A program made the translations under genes and the position numbers. The notes beneath the pieces are model-generated. The model worked only from the letters and a program-made list of their open reading frames with translations, ran no database searches and was not told the origin of the DNA. A stretch of DNA of 64,000 nucleotides from Parvibaculum sp039973015 (lineage in GTDB: Bacteria > Pseudomonadota > Alphaproteobacteria > Parvibaculales > Parvibaculaceae): the NCBI RefSeq assembly GCF_039973015.1, contig NZ_JBDWLT010000010.1, forward strand, positions 558,001 to 622,000. The letters are read 5' to 3'. Positions 1 through 9,544 of the stretch are shown piece after piece; position 1 is the first letter of the stretch; the number at the start of each line of letters is the position of its first letter.

Positions 1-172
1 TATGGCGGCTTTTTTGTTGCCCGAGCCAGCGCTCCGTTGGAAGTAAGTCCAGTTGGCTAATGGACATTTCGGCTCATTTTGAACCCCCATTTACTCCAAA
101 TTTACGGTCCCGCGGCCACTATCCCATGGCACGAGGAGGCATGGGGCCTCCCCGCGCGGGTCAATCCGGCCC

Positions 173-703
173 ATGGGAAACCGGGCGTCCGCCGTGATGA
201 GCATGCTCTTTCTCGCCGTCTTTCCGCTCGCCATGATCTTTGGCGGGTTGTGGGATTTGACGACGATGACCATCCCGAACCTGCTGACGGTCGCGTTTGC
301 ATTGGCGTTCGCGGTGCTTGTGCCCTTCCTGGGGCTGACGTGGCAGGAGGTTGCGCTCCACGTGGCGGCGGGTGTGCTGATGCTGCTTGTGGGAATGGGG
401 CTCTTTGCTCTCGGCTGGATCGGCGGCGGCGATGCGAAATTCATCGCAGCGACGGCGCTCTGGATCGGGATGAGCGATCTTCTCGCCTACCTCATCCTTG
501 CATCGATATTCGGCGGCGTCCTCACGCTCCTCATTCTGGTGTTCAGGTCGATGCCGCTACCGCTCTTCATGATGCGCCAGGACTGGATTGCAAGACTTCA
601 CGACCGCAAGGAAGGCATTCCTTACGGTGTCGCGCTCGCGATAGGCGGGCTGATGGTTTTTCCGCAGACCGTCTGGTTTGCGGCAGCGGCACATGCCGCT
701 TGA
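173..703 (+). CDS. cpaA: Flp pilus prepilin peptidase CpaA (TadV)
   Basis: Inner-membrane aspartic protease that removes the leader of Flp prepilin in the Tad pilus system. The 176-residue protein is nearly all hydrophobic segments, as in the short CpaA/TadV form that lacks the N-terminal methylase part of PilD. The two catalytic aspartates are visible: D28 in WDLTTMTIPN and D87 in the GGGD motif (residues 84-87). Small A24-type peptidases are about this size. The start is uncertain: ATG 173 has no clear ribosome site, and an in-frame ATG at 197 puts the start directly at the first membrane segment and overlaps a TGA (TGATG) of a short upstream frame. It is the first gene of the cpa operon visible here; the flp pilin gene usually lies just upstream, outside the window. 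Confidence 0.9.
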   Translation: MGNRASAVMSMLFLAVFPLAMIFGGLWDLTTMTIPNLLTVAFALAFAVLVPFLGLTWQEVALHVAAGVLMLLVGMGLFALGWIGGGDAKFIAATALWIGMSDLLAYLILASIFGGVLTLLILVFRSMPLPLFMMRQDWIARLHDRKEGIPYGVALAIGGLMVFPQTVWFAAAAHAA

Positions 704-760
704 ATTGAATGGAGCGTCTGCGGCCCGAGGCCGGAGATGCGGAAAGAAAGGATCAGGCAA

Positions 761-1516
761 GTGAACGCCGCACGCATTGGAGTTCTGGGTATGGCGATCG
801 TCGCCGCGGGCCTCGCAGCGTTGCTCGCGCGTGGGCTTATGTCGTCCGATACAGAAGAGCCCGTGAAACAAGTTGTCGAAGAGCCAACGGCCGAAGTTCT
901 CGTCGCGGTCAACAATCTTGATGTCGGTCAGCGCGTCTCATCTTCTGATCTGCGCTGGCAGCGCTGGCCTGAAGCCGCAATGAACCCCGCTTATGTGTCT
1001 CGCGCGCAGAAGCCGACCGCGATTGAGGAGTTTACCGATAGCGTTGCCCGTTCGGCTCTGTTGAGCGGCGAGCCGGTCACGCTCGACAAGCTGGTGACGC
1101 TCACGGGAGCAGGCTTCATGTCGGCTCTGATCGAACCGGGTATGCGCGCCGCGGCAATTAGAATCGAACCGGAAACGAGCGCGGGCGGTTTCATCCTCCC
1201 AAACGATCGGGTGGATGTGATCGACGTGGAGAAAGGCCAGACCATTCTCCGCAACATCCGTGTTCTCGCGATCGACCAGCGTTTCAACGAGAAGGCCGGA
1301 GAGCAGGTTGCAGTTGGCCGTACGGCGACGCTTGAGCTCACGCCGGGGCAGGTCGAGCTTGTTTCTGTCGCGCAGGCGGATAGCACGCTCTCGCTCTCGC
1401 TTCGCAGCATGGGAGATCAGGATCTCGCCGGCACGGAAGAGCAGGTCAGGGAATCGAGCGGATCGGTAGTGAAAATTGTGCGCTACGGCACCACGCAATC
1501 CGTACGTGTGAAGTAG
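761..1516 (+). CDS. cpaB: Flp pilus assembly protein CpaB (RcpC)
   Basis: Periplasmic, inner-membrane-anchored subunit of the Tad secretion machine, thought to work with the CpaC secretin. The protein has an N-terminal membrane segment (GVLGMAIVAAGLAALLA), a SAF domain in the region VLVAVNNLDVGQRV and the RcpC/CpaB C-terminal domain containing PNDRVDVIDV. I prefer the GTG at 761 because AAAGGA lies about 8 bases upstream; an ATG at 737 would add eight residues with no better ribosome site. It lies 57 bases after cpaA and 14 bases before cpaC, consistent with one transcript. The family assignment is firm; the partner assignment is from the family. Confidence 0.9.
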   Translation: MNAARIGVLGMAIVAAGLAALLARGLMSSDTEEPVKQVVEEPTAEVLVAVNNLDVGQRVSSSDLRWQRWPEAAMNPAYVSRAQKPTAIEEFTDSVARSALLSGEPVTLDKLVTLTGAGFMSALIEPGMRAAAIRIEPETSAGGFILPNDRVDVIDVEKGQTILRNIRVLAIDQRFNEKAGEQVAVGRTATLELTPGQVELVSVAQADSTLSLSLRSMGDQDLAGTEEQVRESSGSVVKIVRYGTTQSVRVK

Positions 1517-1530
1517 GCGAGGGACCGGGC

Positions 1531-3000
1531 ATGAACAGGATGTGGAACAAGCTGAAGGCGGTATGCACCGCGCGGGATGGCCGGAGCTTCCGGCATGTCG
1601 CCGCTATCCTCTGCGCAATCTCGCTCGCTTTCGTGCCGCTGGGTGGAAGTTTGCACGCCGGTGATGCGCGGCTCGTCAAGATCGATCAGGGCGGTATGGG
1701 GCAGGCCTCGCGCAGCATTGTGCTCGGCCTAAACAAGGCGGCCATTGTCGAACTGCCCGTGGCGGCGCGCGATGTGCTGGTTTCAAATCCGGCAATTGTC
1801 GATGCGGTGGTGCGCACCAACAAGCGGACTTATCTCATCGGTCTCGCCGTCGGCCAGACCAACGCATTCTTCTTTAATGAAAACAGCCAACAGATCCTCA
1901 ACCTGGAAATTCGGGTCGCGCGTGATCTGAGCGGTCTTCGCGACTCGCTGCGCCAGTATTTTCCCGCCGCCCGGATCGATGTGGAATCGGTAAACGATCA
2001 TGTCGTGCTCTCCGGCATGGTGGCGAGTGCCACCGAGGCGAGCAAGGCGCAGGATCTCGCAGCCCGTTATATCGGCGTCGACAAGGAAAACGTGCTCAAC
2101 ATGCTCGGCATCGAGGGCAAGGAGCAGGTGATGCTCAAGGTGACGGTTGCGGAAATGCAGCGCAACGTCATCAAGCAACTCGGCGTCGACCTGTCGAGCG
2201 CGGCGAGCTTCGGCGATCTTGCGCTCCAGCTTGCCACGAGCAATTCGTTGAGCCTCCAGGGCGGCTCGCTTGGTGGTCTGGACGGGAGCGCGACGGTCAC
2301 CGGCAATGACGGTTCTATTGGAGCTGCAATCGATGCCCTGGAGCGCGATGGCATCCTGCGGACACTTGCGGAGCCGAACCTGACGGCGATCTCGGGTGAA
2401 TCGGCGAAATTCCTCGCCGGCGGCGAGTTCCCCGTTCCAACCTCGCGCGATCGCGACGGCAACGTGCAACTTGAATTCAAGCCCTTCGGTGTCGGCCTGA
2501 ACTTCACGCCGGTCGTATTGAGCGAGGGCCGCATCAGCCTGAGGATTTCGACGGAGGTGAGCGAACTCTCGTCAGACGGAGCGTTCGTCCTGCAGGGGGC
2601 CAGCGGCGAGGGCGTCACCGTCCCGGGTCTCAAGGTGCGCCGCGCCGAAACGACACTTGAACTCCCGAGCGGGGGCTCGATTGTCATGGCCGGTCTTCTC
2701 TCCGACACCACGCGTCAGAATATCGACGGTGTGCCGGGCGCGAAGGATGTGCCGGTTCTCGGCCAGCTCTTCCGCAGCCGCGATTACCAGAAAAACGAAA
2801 CGGAGCTCGTCGTGATCGTGACGCCTTATCTCGTCGATCCGACTTCCCGCAAGAATCTCGTTCTGCCGACAGATGGATACGCACCGGCGAGCGACATGGA
2901 CACGATCCTCATGGGCCGGTTGAACGCGACCTACGGCGCCCGTGGTGCCACCCCTGGTGAAAAGCCGCTGCAGGGGCCGGTTGGCTTCGTTGTGGATTGA
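1531..3000 (+). CDS. cpaC: Tad pilus outer-membrane secretin CpaC (RcpA)
   Basis: Forms the outer-membrane channel through which the Flp pilus emerges. The 489 residues show an N-terminal signal segment (about residues 22-43, ending near LHAGDA), a pilus-formation N-terminal domain (about 50-125), a BON-like segment (about 130-190) and the secretin domain (about 240-435) with the typical VPVLGQLFRS and ETELVVIVTPYLV motifs near its end. Length is normal for RcpA/CpaC. A GAGGGA ribosome site lies 8 bases before ATG 1531. Confidence 0.95.
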   Translation: MNRMWNKLKAVCTARDGRSFRHVAAILCAISLAFVPLGGSLHAGDARLVKIDQGGMGQASRSIVLGLNKAAIVELPVAARDVLVSNPAIVDAVVRTNKRTYLIGLAVGQTNAFFFNENSQQILNLEIRVARDLSGLRDSLRQYFPAARIDVESVNDHVVLSGMVASATEASKAQDLAARYIGVDKENVLNMLGIEGKEQVMLKVTVAEMQRNVIKQLGVDLSSAASFGDLALQLATSNSLSLQGGSLGGLDGSATVTGNDGSIGAAIDALERDGILRTLAEPNLTAISGESAKFLAGGEFPVPTSRDRDGNVQLEFKPFGVGLNFTPVVLSEGRISLRISTEVSELSSDGAFVLQGASGEGVTVPGLKVRRAETTLELPSGGSIVMAGLLSDTTRQNIDGVPGAKDVPVLGQLFRSRDYQKNETELVVIVTPYLVDPTSRKNLVLPTDGYAPASDMDTILMGRLNATYGARGATPGEKPLQGPVGFVVD

Positions 3001-3019
3001 GCGCGAAGGAATGAATGAA

Positions 3020-3706
3020 ATGGCAAAGCAGATCGCAAAGCATGCTGCCAGGAGTATCGCCGTCGTGCTGGCTTCCAGTCTTGCCGGCTGCGGTTTCAAC
3101 GGTATCGAACAGGCGCAGTACGACGCGAACTATACGCATCCAATATCGGTGGAAGCGGATGTCGCAACACTCAATGTCGGCGCCGTTGCCGGCCAGCCGG
3201 GGCTCACTTCCTCGGACAAGGCGGCAATCGGGAATTTTGCCAGCGCCTACCGTCAGCGTGGCCACGGACCCCTCACCATCTCTACACCGTCAGGCTCGCC
3301 TAATGCTGGCGCAGCTGCGGTCGCGTTGAGCGATGTGCGCGACATCCTGTCGGCGAACGGAGTGACCGATCTCGCCTACACGCCTTATCGTGCTTCGGGT
3401 GCGGACAGCGGAGCGCCGCTGATCCTTTCCTTCAAGCACTATATCGCGAAGCCGACCGCATGCGGTGACTGGAGCGCTGACTATGCTTTCGATCCTGCCA
3501 ATGGTCTGATGCCCAATCACGGCTGCGCAACCCAGAACAATCTGGCGGTGATGATTGCCGATCCAGCCGATCTCGCAGGCCCCCGTAAAATGACCGCCGC
3601 CGACGCGGAGCGTCGCAATACGGTTCTCGAAAAATATCGTGCCGGTGAATCGACAGCGACCCAACGTACTGATCAGGATTCGGGCGCTGTGAGTGAGGTA
3701 GAATAA
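3020..3706 (+). CDS. cpaD: Tad pilus assembly lipoprotein CpaD
   Basis: Small envelope lipoprotein of the Tad machine, probably assisting the CpaC secretin. The N-terminus reads as a lipoprotein signal with lipobox LAGC about 23 residues in. I chose ATG 3020 because AAGGA ends 9 bases upstream; the in-frame ATG 3011 sits directly on that site and is too close. The predicted mature protein (about 205 residues) contains the CpaD-type core (ACGDWSADYAFDPANGLMPN) and a conserved NHGCATQNNLA-like segment. The stop overlaps the cpaE start by one base (TAATG), suggesting translational coupling. Confidence 0.88.
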   Translation: MAKQIAKHAARSIAVVLASSLAGCGFNGIEQAQYDANYTHPISVEADVATLNVGAVAGQPGLTSSDKAAIGNFASAYRQRGHGPLTISTPSGSPNAGAAAVALSDVRDILSANGVTDLAYTPYRASGADSGAPLILSFKHYIAKPTACGDWSADYAFDPANGLMPNHGCATQNNLAVMIADPADLAGPRKMTAADAERRNTVLEKYRAGESTATQRTDQDSGAVSEVE

Positions 3707-5040
3707 TGAGCAATCTCGCACGCAAGGAACCAACGGTCGAAGCGCCGCCAATGCCGGGCCCCGCATCGGGGGCCTCTCCAGAGGCGCCACCCCTGGTGCA
3801 GCCGATAGCCGTTGCTGAAGAAGCGGAAGGTCTCGCCGTTTTGAAGCCGGTACCGAGGATCACAATTCATGCCTTCTGCGAGCAGCCAGGCACGGGCAGC
3901 GCCATTCAGCGCGCCGGTGAGGACCGCCGTCTCGCAAAGGCGCACCTCACGGTGCATATGGGCGGTATCCCCGCCGCCATAGAGAACTATCAGCAAACCG
4001 CGACCCCGAATCTTATCATGGTCGAAACGCGCAATGGCGGACCCGAGCTCTTCAGCCAGCTCGGTGCGCTTGCCGAAGTTTGCGACGCGGGCACCAAGGT
4101 GGTCGTTATCGGTCACATGAACGATGTTTCGCTCTATCGCGAGATGATCCGGCAGGGTGTGAACGAATATCTCGTGGCGCCGCTTCGTCCTCTCGGCGTG
4201 ATAGAAGCCATCTCTCGTCTCTATGTCGATCCGGATGCGCCGCCCATTGGCCGCACCATTGCCTTCATTGGCGCGAAGGGCGGTACGGGATCAAGCACCA
4301 TCGCGCATAACATCGGCTGGTGCATTTCAAGTGGCATGAACGAAGATGTCGTCATCACCGATATGGATTTGCCTTTCGGTACGGCGGGTCTCGACTTTAA
4401 TCAGGACCCGGCACAGGGAATCGCGGATGCGTTGATGGCGCCGGAGCGCATGGACGATGTCCTGCTCGACCGTCTTCTCGTCAAGTGCACGGACAGGCTG
4501 AGTCTTTTTGCAGCCCCGGCCGTTCTTGACCGCGATTTCGAGATGGATGCCGACAGCTGTGAAACGGTTCTCGACATCGTGCGCGAAGGCGTTCCCTGTG
4601 TGATCGTCGACTTGCCGCATGTCTGGGCTCCCTGGACCAAGAAGGTTCTGCTTGCCGCAGACGAAATTGTCATCACCGCGACGCCAGACCTTGCCAGCCT
4701 CCGAAATGCCAAGAACATTCTGGATCTGACACGACAAGCCCGGCCGAACGACAATGCCGCGCATATCGTGCTCAATCAGGTGGGCATGCCGAAGCGTCCG
4801 GAGATTCCGGTAAAGGATTTCGCGGAAGCCGTTGGTGGTGACGCGACGCTCGTTCTTCCATTCAATCCCGGCCTTTTTGGTACGGCGGCGAATAATGGAC
4901 AGATGATCGAAGAGCTCGAACCGAAAGGGAAGGCAGCCGAAGGTTTTCGTTTCCTCGCCCAGCAGCTTTGCGGGCGGGAGGCGCGTGCGCCGAAGGCAGC
5001 CAAGTCGTCCCTGTTCAGCTTTCTTTCACGCAAGGGTTAA
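3706..5040 (+). CDS. cpaE: Tad pilus localisation ATPase CpaE (TadZ)
   Basis: MinD/ParA-type ATPase that positions the Tad machine, in Caulobacter at the pole. The 444-residue protein has a proline-rich N-terminus (about 1-45), a degenerate receiver-like domain (about 50-170) without an obvious phospho-acceptor pocket, and a ParA/MinD ATPase domain with the loop GAKGGTGSSTIAHN (about residues 189-202). The Walker A lysine is present, but the loop has SS where many ParA proteins have KT, a common variant in CpaE. It ends 15 bases before cpaF. Confidence 0.92.
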   Translation: MSNLARKEPTVEAPPMPGPASGASPEAPPLVQPIAVAEEAEGLAVLKPVPRITIHAFCEQPGTGSAIQRAGEDRRLAKAHLTVHMGGIPAAIENYQQTATPNLIMVETRNGGPELFSQLGALAEVCDAGTKVVVIGHMNDVSLYREMIRQGVNEYLVAPLRPLGVIEAISRLYVDPDAPPIGRTIAFIGAKGGTGSSTIAHNIGWCISSGMNEDVVITDMDLPFGTAGLDFNQDPAQGIADALMAPERMDDVLLDRLLVKCTDRLSLFAAPAVLDRDFEMDADSCETVLDIVREGVPCVIVDLPHVWAPWTKKVLLAADEIVITATPDLASLRNAKNILDLTRQARPNDNAAHIVLNQVGMPKRPEIPVKDFAEAVGGDATLVLPFNPGLFGTAANNGQMIEELEPKGKAAEGFRFLAQQLCGREARAPKAAKSSLFSFLSRKG

Positions 5041-5055
5041 CCGGAGGTAGTTCAC

Positions 5056-6522
5056 GTGTTTGGAAGGCGGACCGAAGGTCAGGCAGTCCCGCGCAAGCCC
5101 GCATCGGCGCCGGCATCCAGCCCCCAGCAGGATGCGCCGTCACCGCAGGCCAGCACTCCTGCGCCGAAGGCGGGGGTGCAAAAGCCCGCGCCTGTGAAGC
5201 CTGTTCCGGCAAAGGTGGCCGCGACCCCGCGAGGGGGCGACCATCGCTCGGAGAACTACTATCAGATCAAGACGACGATCTTCAACGCGCTGATCGACAC
5301 CATCGATCTGACGCAGCTCGCTCAGCTCGATGCAGAGAGCGCGAGAGAAGAAATTCGCGACATCGTCAACGAAATTCTCTCGATCAAGAACGTCGTCATG
5401 TCGATCTCGGAGCAAGAAGCGCTCCTGCAGGATATCTGCAACGATGTTCTGGGCTATGGCCCGCTTGAGCCCTTGCTCGCACGAGACGATATCGCCGATA
5501 TCATGGTGAATGGCTCGGAGCGTACCTTCATCGAAGTCAATGGCAAGGTCGAGCTCACGAATATCCGCTTCCGCGACAACAGTCAGTTGATGAACATATG
5601 TCAGCGGATTGTGAGCCAGGTCGGCCGTCGTGTGGATGAGTCGAGTCCGATCTGCGATGCGCGCCTTCCTGATGGCAGCCGCGTAAACGTCATCGTACCG
5701 CCGCTTTCGATCGACGGACCGGCGCTCACCATTCGTAAGTTCCGCCGCGACAAGCTGACCATGCGCGACCTCGTGGAATATCATTCCATTTCGCAGGAAG
5801 GTGCCGAGGTTCTCGGTATCATCGGAAAGGTACGCTGCAACGTTCTTATTTCCGGCGGTACCGGCTCGGGCAAGACGACGCTGCTCAACTGTCTCACCGG
5901 TTTCATCGATACGGACGAACGGGTCATCACCTGCGAAGATGCGGCCGAACTTCAGCTGCAGCAGCCGCATGTTGTGCGCCTGGAAACGCGCCCGCCGAAC
6001 CTCGAAGGTCAGGGGCAGGTCACCATGACCGAGCTTGTGCGCAACTGCCTGCGTATGCGTCCTGAACGCATCATCGTGGGCGAAGTGCGTGGCCCGGAAG
6101 CATTCGACCTTCTTCAGGCCATGAACACCGGTCACGACGGATCAATGGGCACGCTCCATGCGAACAGCCCGCGTGAAGCCCTTTCCCGTCTCGAAAGCAT
6201 GATCACCATGGGCGGTTACGCCCTGCCTTCGAAGACAATCCGGGAAATGATCTGCGGCTCCATCGATGTGGTTATCCAGGCGGCTCGTTTGCGCGACGGC
6301 TCACGCCGCATCACACATATTACGGAAGTGCTTGGCACGGAAGGCGATGTCATCATCACCCAGGATCTCTTTGTCTACGACATTGAAGGGGAAGATGAAT
6401 CGGGCCGCATCCTCGGTAAACACAAATCAACCGGTATCGCCCGTCCGTCCTTCTGGGACCGTGCCCGGTATTACAATCAGCACCACGCCCTCGCAGCTGC
6501 GCTCGACCGCGCCCAAGGCTAG
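5056..6522 (+). CDS. cpaF: Tad pilus motor ATPase CpaF (TadA)
   Basis: Hexameric secretion ATPase of the type II/IV superfamily that powers Flp pilus extension and probably retraction. Start is GTG 5056, with GGAGG 8 bases upstream. After an alanine/proline/lysine-rich N-terminal tail (about 1-60) comes the conserved N-terminal domain and the ATPase core: Walker A GGTGSGKTT near residue 268, Asp box CEDAAELQLQQPHVVRLETR region near 295, Walker B RPERIIVGEVRGPEAFD near 335, and His box GSMGTLHANSP near 360. All catalytic elements are intact. Confidence 0.96.
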   Translation: MFGRRTEGQAVPRKPASAPASSPQQDAPSPQASTPAPKAGVQKPAPVKPVPAKVAATPRGGDHRSENYYQIKTTIFNALIDTIDLTQLAQLDAESAREEIRDIVNEILSIKNVVMSISEQEALLQDICNDVLGYGPLEPLLARDDIADIMVNGSERTFIEVNGKVELTNIRFRDNSQLMNICQRIVSQVGRRVDESSPICDARLPDGSRVNVIVPPLSIDGPALTIRKFRRDKLTMRDLVEYHSISQEGAEVLGIIGKVRCNVLISGGTGSGKTTLLNCLTGFIDTDERVITCEDAAELQLQQPHVVRLETRPPNLEGQGQVTMTELVRNCLRMRPERIIVGEVRGPEAFDLLQAMNTGHDGSMGTLHANSPREALSRLESMITMGGYALPSKTIREMICGSIDVVIQAARLRDGSRRITHITEVLGTEGDVIITQDLFVYDIEGEDESGRILGKHKSTGIARPSFWDRARYYNQHHALAAALDRAQG

Positions 6523-6531
6523 GAAAGCGGA

Positions 6532-7524
6532 ATGGATCACACCACCCTGATTATCCTGGCGATCGCCCTGCTTGCTGCGGTGTGCATAGGTGCGGTGGGG
6601 TTTGCCTTTGTCAGCGGGGAGACGGAATCCCAGAAGCGGGTGGCACGAGTGACGCGTGCGGGAAATGCGCGCCTCGCTCCCGGCGCGTCCGAGCACGAAG
6701 CAGACAACAGCGAAAAACGCCGCAAACAGATGCAGGAGACGCTGAAAAGTCTCGAGGAAAAGCAGAAGGAACAAAAGAAGAGTATTCCTCTTTCGACGCG
6801 TATAGAACGAGCCGGTCTCGAAATCGAAACGCGCACTTTCTATATTGCCAGCGCGGTATGCGGCCTTGTGGTGACGCTTTGTCTCATGCTGTCGGGCCTT
6901 TCCATGCTCATTGCATTGCTGGGTGGTTTTGCAGCCGCCTTCGGTCTGCCGCGTTGGGTCTTGTCCTATCTCATGAAACGCCGCCAGAAGGCTTTTGCCG
7001 AAGAATTCGCAAACACGATCGATGTCATTGTGCGCGGTGTAAAGTCGGGTTTGCCCATTAATGATTGTCTGAAGCTTATCGCGACGGAGTCGCCGGAACC
7101 CATTCGCACCGAGTTTCAGGACATCGTGGAAGGCCAGCGCCTCGGTGTGACGCTGGAGCAGGGGCTCGACAAGATTTATGAACGCATGCCCCTTCCGGAA
7201 GTGAACTTCTTCCAGATCGTACTCTCGATTCAGCAGAAGACCGGCGGCAATCTCTCGGAAGCGTTGAGCAATCTTTCAAAGGTGCTTCGCGAAAGAAAGA
7301 AGATGCGGGCGAAGATTCAGGCAATGTCGCAGGAAGCAAAAGCGTCTGCCGGTATTATTGGCTCGCTGCCGCCAGGCGTTATGCTGATGATCTATTTTAC
7401 TTCGCCCGATTACATGGACGTTCTGTTCACGACAACCGCCGGGAATATGATCATCGTTTCCGGTCTGGTTTGGATGAGCATCGGCGTTTTCGTCATGAAG
7501 AAGATGATCGACTTCAAGTTCTAG
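6532..7524 (+). CDS. tadB: Tad pilus inner-membrane platform protein TadB
   Basis: Platform protein of the Tad machine that couples the CpaF ATPase to pilin polymerisation. The 330 residues hold an N-terminal membrane helix (4-26), a charged cytoplasmic stretch (about 60-90, rich in K/E), two central helices and a type II secretion F domain (about 168-295) with the FFQIVLSIQQKTGGNLSEAL motif, then a C-terminal membrane segment. It starts 9 bases after cpaF and ends 10 bases before tadC, with which it forms the usual TadB/TadC pair. Confidence 0.93.
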   Translation: MDHTTLIILAIALLAAVCIGAVGFAFVSGETESQKRVARVTRAGNARLAPGASEHEADNSEKRRKQMQETLKSLEEKQKEQKKSIPLSTRIERAGLEIETRTFYIASAVCGLVVTLCLMLSGLSMLIALLGGFAAAFGLPRWVLSYLMKRRQKAFAEEFANTIDVIVRGVKSGLPINDCLKLIATESPEPIRTEFQDIVEGQRLGVTLEQGLDKIYERMPLPEVNFFQIVLSIQQKTGGNLSEALSNLSKVLRERKKMRAKIQAMSQEAKASAGIIGSLPPGVMLMIYFTSPDYMDVLFTTTAGNMIIVSGLVWMSIGVFVMKKMIDFKF

Positions 7525-7534
7525 GAATCCCGAA

Positions 7535-8512
7535 GTGGCAAGTTTCGATTTCATCGAGAGCATGTTCAATATCGAAAACGTCGTGATGCTACTCACGGCG
7601 CTTGCTGCGTTTGCGACTATTCTGACGCTGACGACGCCATTGTTGGGCGGTAACAAGCTGAATACGCGGATGAAGCTCGTCTCGACCGAGCGTGAGGCGA
7701 TGCGCGCCCGCGCCCGCGAGGCGCTCACGCAGGAGAGGACGCGGCTCCGCCAGGCGCCAACCCTTGGGTTCAAGAAGAAGGTCGTCGAGATGTTCGCTCA
7801 CGGCAACATGCTCGAAAACACCGAAATCAAGGGGAAACTACGCCAGGCCGGCTTTCGCGGTCCCGGGCCGGTTTACACCTTCGTTTTCTTCCGCTTCGTG
7901 ATGCCGCCGATCCTTTTCGTGCTCACGCTCTTCTATCTCTCGTTTCTGAACGATCTCGGCCTCGAGCCGATGGCGCGGTTTGCAGCCTCCTGCGCGTCAG
8001 CCTTTGTAGGTTTTTATCTGCCAAACGTCTTCGTTCAGAATGTCATCGCCCGTCGTCAGGACTCGATCCGCAAGGCATTCCCCGATGCACTCGACCTGCT
8101 GCTCATCTGCGTTGAATCCGGCATGTCGATCGAAGCCGCATTCCAGAAAGTAGCGGCGGAAATCGGTGAACAATCCGTGGAGCTTGCCGAGGAATTCGGC
8201 TTGACCACAGCGGAGCTTTCCTACTTGCAGGAACGGCGGCAGGCATATGAGAATCTCGCCAAACGCACCGGCCTTCCGGGTGTGAAAGCGGTATCGACCA
8301 GCCTCATCCAGGCCGAGCGCTACGGTACGCCGCTCGGACAGGCGCTCCGTGTCATGGCGCAGGAAAACCGCGACATACGCATGTCCGAGGCGGAAAAGAA
8401 AGCAGCGGGCCTTCCACCCAAGCTCACCGTGCCGATGATCGTATTCTTTCTGCCGGCGCTCTTCTGCGTGATCCTCGGCCCGGCCATCATCAAGGCAACG
8501 GCAACTTTCTGA
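7535..8512 (+). CDS. tadC: Tad pilus inner-membrane platform protein TadC
   Basis: Second platform protein, paralogous to TadB. The start is GTG 7535, supported by AGGA 8 bases upstream; no ATG fits better. It has an N-terminal helix, a cytoplasmic arm, paired membrane helices (about 110-165) and a T2SSF domain with DALDLLLICVESGMSIEAAF and RYGTPLGQALRVMAQENRD. It is the last forward gene of the operon; a hairpin follows 25 bases after the stop, and tadD is convergent. TadE, TadF and TadG homologues are not next to it. Confidence 0.93.
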   Translation: MASFDFIESMFNIENVVMLLTALAAFATILTLTTPLLGGNKLNTRMKLVSTEREAMRARAREALTQERTRLRQAPTLGFKKKVVEMFAHGNMLENTEIKGKLRQAGFRGPGPVYTFVFFRFVMPPILFVLTLFYLSFLNDLGLEPMARFAASCASAFVGFYLPNVFVQNVIARRQDSIRKAFPDALDLLLICVESGMSIEAAFQKVAAEIGEQSVELAEEFGLTTAELSYLQERRQAYENLAKRTGLPGVKAVSTSLIQAERYGTPLGQALRVMAQENRDIRMSEAEKKAAGLPPKLTVPMIVFFLPALFCVILGPAIIKATATF

Positions 8513-8537
8513 GCTGGTCACAAGCCGTAACGAGAAA

Positions 8538-8569
8538 GGCGTCTCACGTTTCCGTGGGACGCCATCTTT
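8538..8569. terminator. Hairpin terminator between tadC and tadD
   Basis: GGCGTCTCACG at 8538-8548 pairs with CGTGGGACGCC at 8553-8563 (one G-T pair), loop of four, followed on the + strand by ATCTTTG. On the minus strand the stem is followed by TTTC. It sits between two convergent genes and can serve both. Confidence 0.6.
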
Positions 8570-8596
8570 GTCTAACGATGGAGGAGCTGCGTTGGT

Positions 8597-9544
8597 TCAG
8601 CGCAACGACGTGCCCGTTTCCGGCGGTAGAGACGAGACCTGATCGGTGTCGGAAGGTTTCAGCTTGCTCTCCGGCTGCACAGCGGCGGCAGGTTTCTCGT
8701 CCAGCGCCTCCATCTGTTTCCAGAGTGCAGGCTGGGAAAGCATGGCGCGAAGATAGGCCATGTTGCTATCGGCGACATTGGGCGGCAAGTCCGCACGGGC
8801 GAGTCGTTCGGCTTCATCGAAATTGCCTTTGAGACCCAGCACGATTGCAAGGTTCTGCCGGGCATAGGCATCGGCCTTTTGATCGGCGACCGCCTTGCGC
8901 AATGTCCGTTCCGCGGTATTGAGATCCCCGGTAAGTGCGTAGGAAAGACCAAGATTGGTCAGTACCGAAGGATTGTCCGGTGAAAGGCTCAGCGCGCGAT
9001 TGTAGTGGCTCTTTGCCTCATCGTAGCGGCCCATCTGGTCGAGCGCGACGCCAAGCGCCGACTGGATCGTCCAGTCACGCGGCAATGTCGCTGCTGCTTC
9101 ATTGAGCATGGCATAGGCCTGATCGGGGCGACCGCTCGCCGTGAGTGCCTTGCCGAATTCGGAAAGGATCTCGGCATTGCCTGGCGATTTGATCTGCGCG
9201 CGCTTCATGATGTTGAGCGACTGCTCGATGGAGCCGATTTGACGGAGTGCCTTGGAGTAATGAACGGCAACCGCCGCATCACCCGGCGAACGCTCGTAAA
9301 GCGCACCCCAATAGGCAGCGGCGGCAACATAATCCTGGGTCTTGGTGCTTTCGACCGCCGCTTCCCGCAACGCCGGTTCGTCGATCTGGGCCTCGGCCGC
9401 TTCTCTGGGGGTCAGTTCCGTCTTGGGCGTCGCGCCGGTCGAGGCGCAGCCGGCCAGAGCAAGCACAGAGCAGAAAGTGGCCGCGACGACGCTTCCGCGC
9501 TTCCGGGCGGCAGGCCACAAGGTCTTTTCAGCGAATGGCTTCAT
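8597..9544 (-). CDS. tadD: TPR lipoprotein TadD of the Tad pilus locus
   Basis: Tetratricopeptide lipoprotein; TadD-type proteins help assemble the outer-membrane secretin of Tad machines. The 315 residues begin with a basic signal (KPFAEKTLWPAARKR) and a lipobox LAGC with the cysteine near residue 33. TPR units span about residues 55-270, including GDAAVAVHYSKALRQIG, ALGVALDQMGRYDEAKSHYN and VLTNLGLSYALTGDLNTAE. The Q/P/S-rich C-terminus looks disordered. It is read opposite to the cpa-tad operon, ending 84 bases from tadC. Function is assigned from TPR architecture plus context. Confidence 0.82.
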   Translation of the reverse strand: MKPFAEKTLWPAARKRGSVVAATFCSVLALAGCASTGATPKTELTPREAAEAQIDEPALREAAVESTKTQDYVAAAAYWGALYERSPGDAAVAVHYSKALRQIGSIEQSLNIMKRAQIKSPGNAEILSEFGKALTASGRPDQAYAMLNEAAATLPRDWTIQSALGVALDQMGRYDEAKSHYNRALSLSPDNPSVLTNLGLSYALTGDLNTAERTLRKAVADQKADAYARQNLAIVLGLKGNFDEAERLARADLPPNVADSNMAYLRAMLSQPALWKQMEALDEKPAAAVQPESKLKPSDTDQVSSLPPETGTSLR

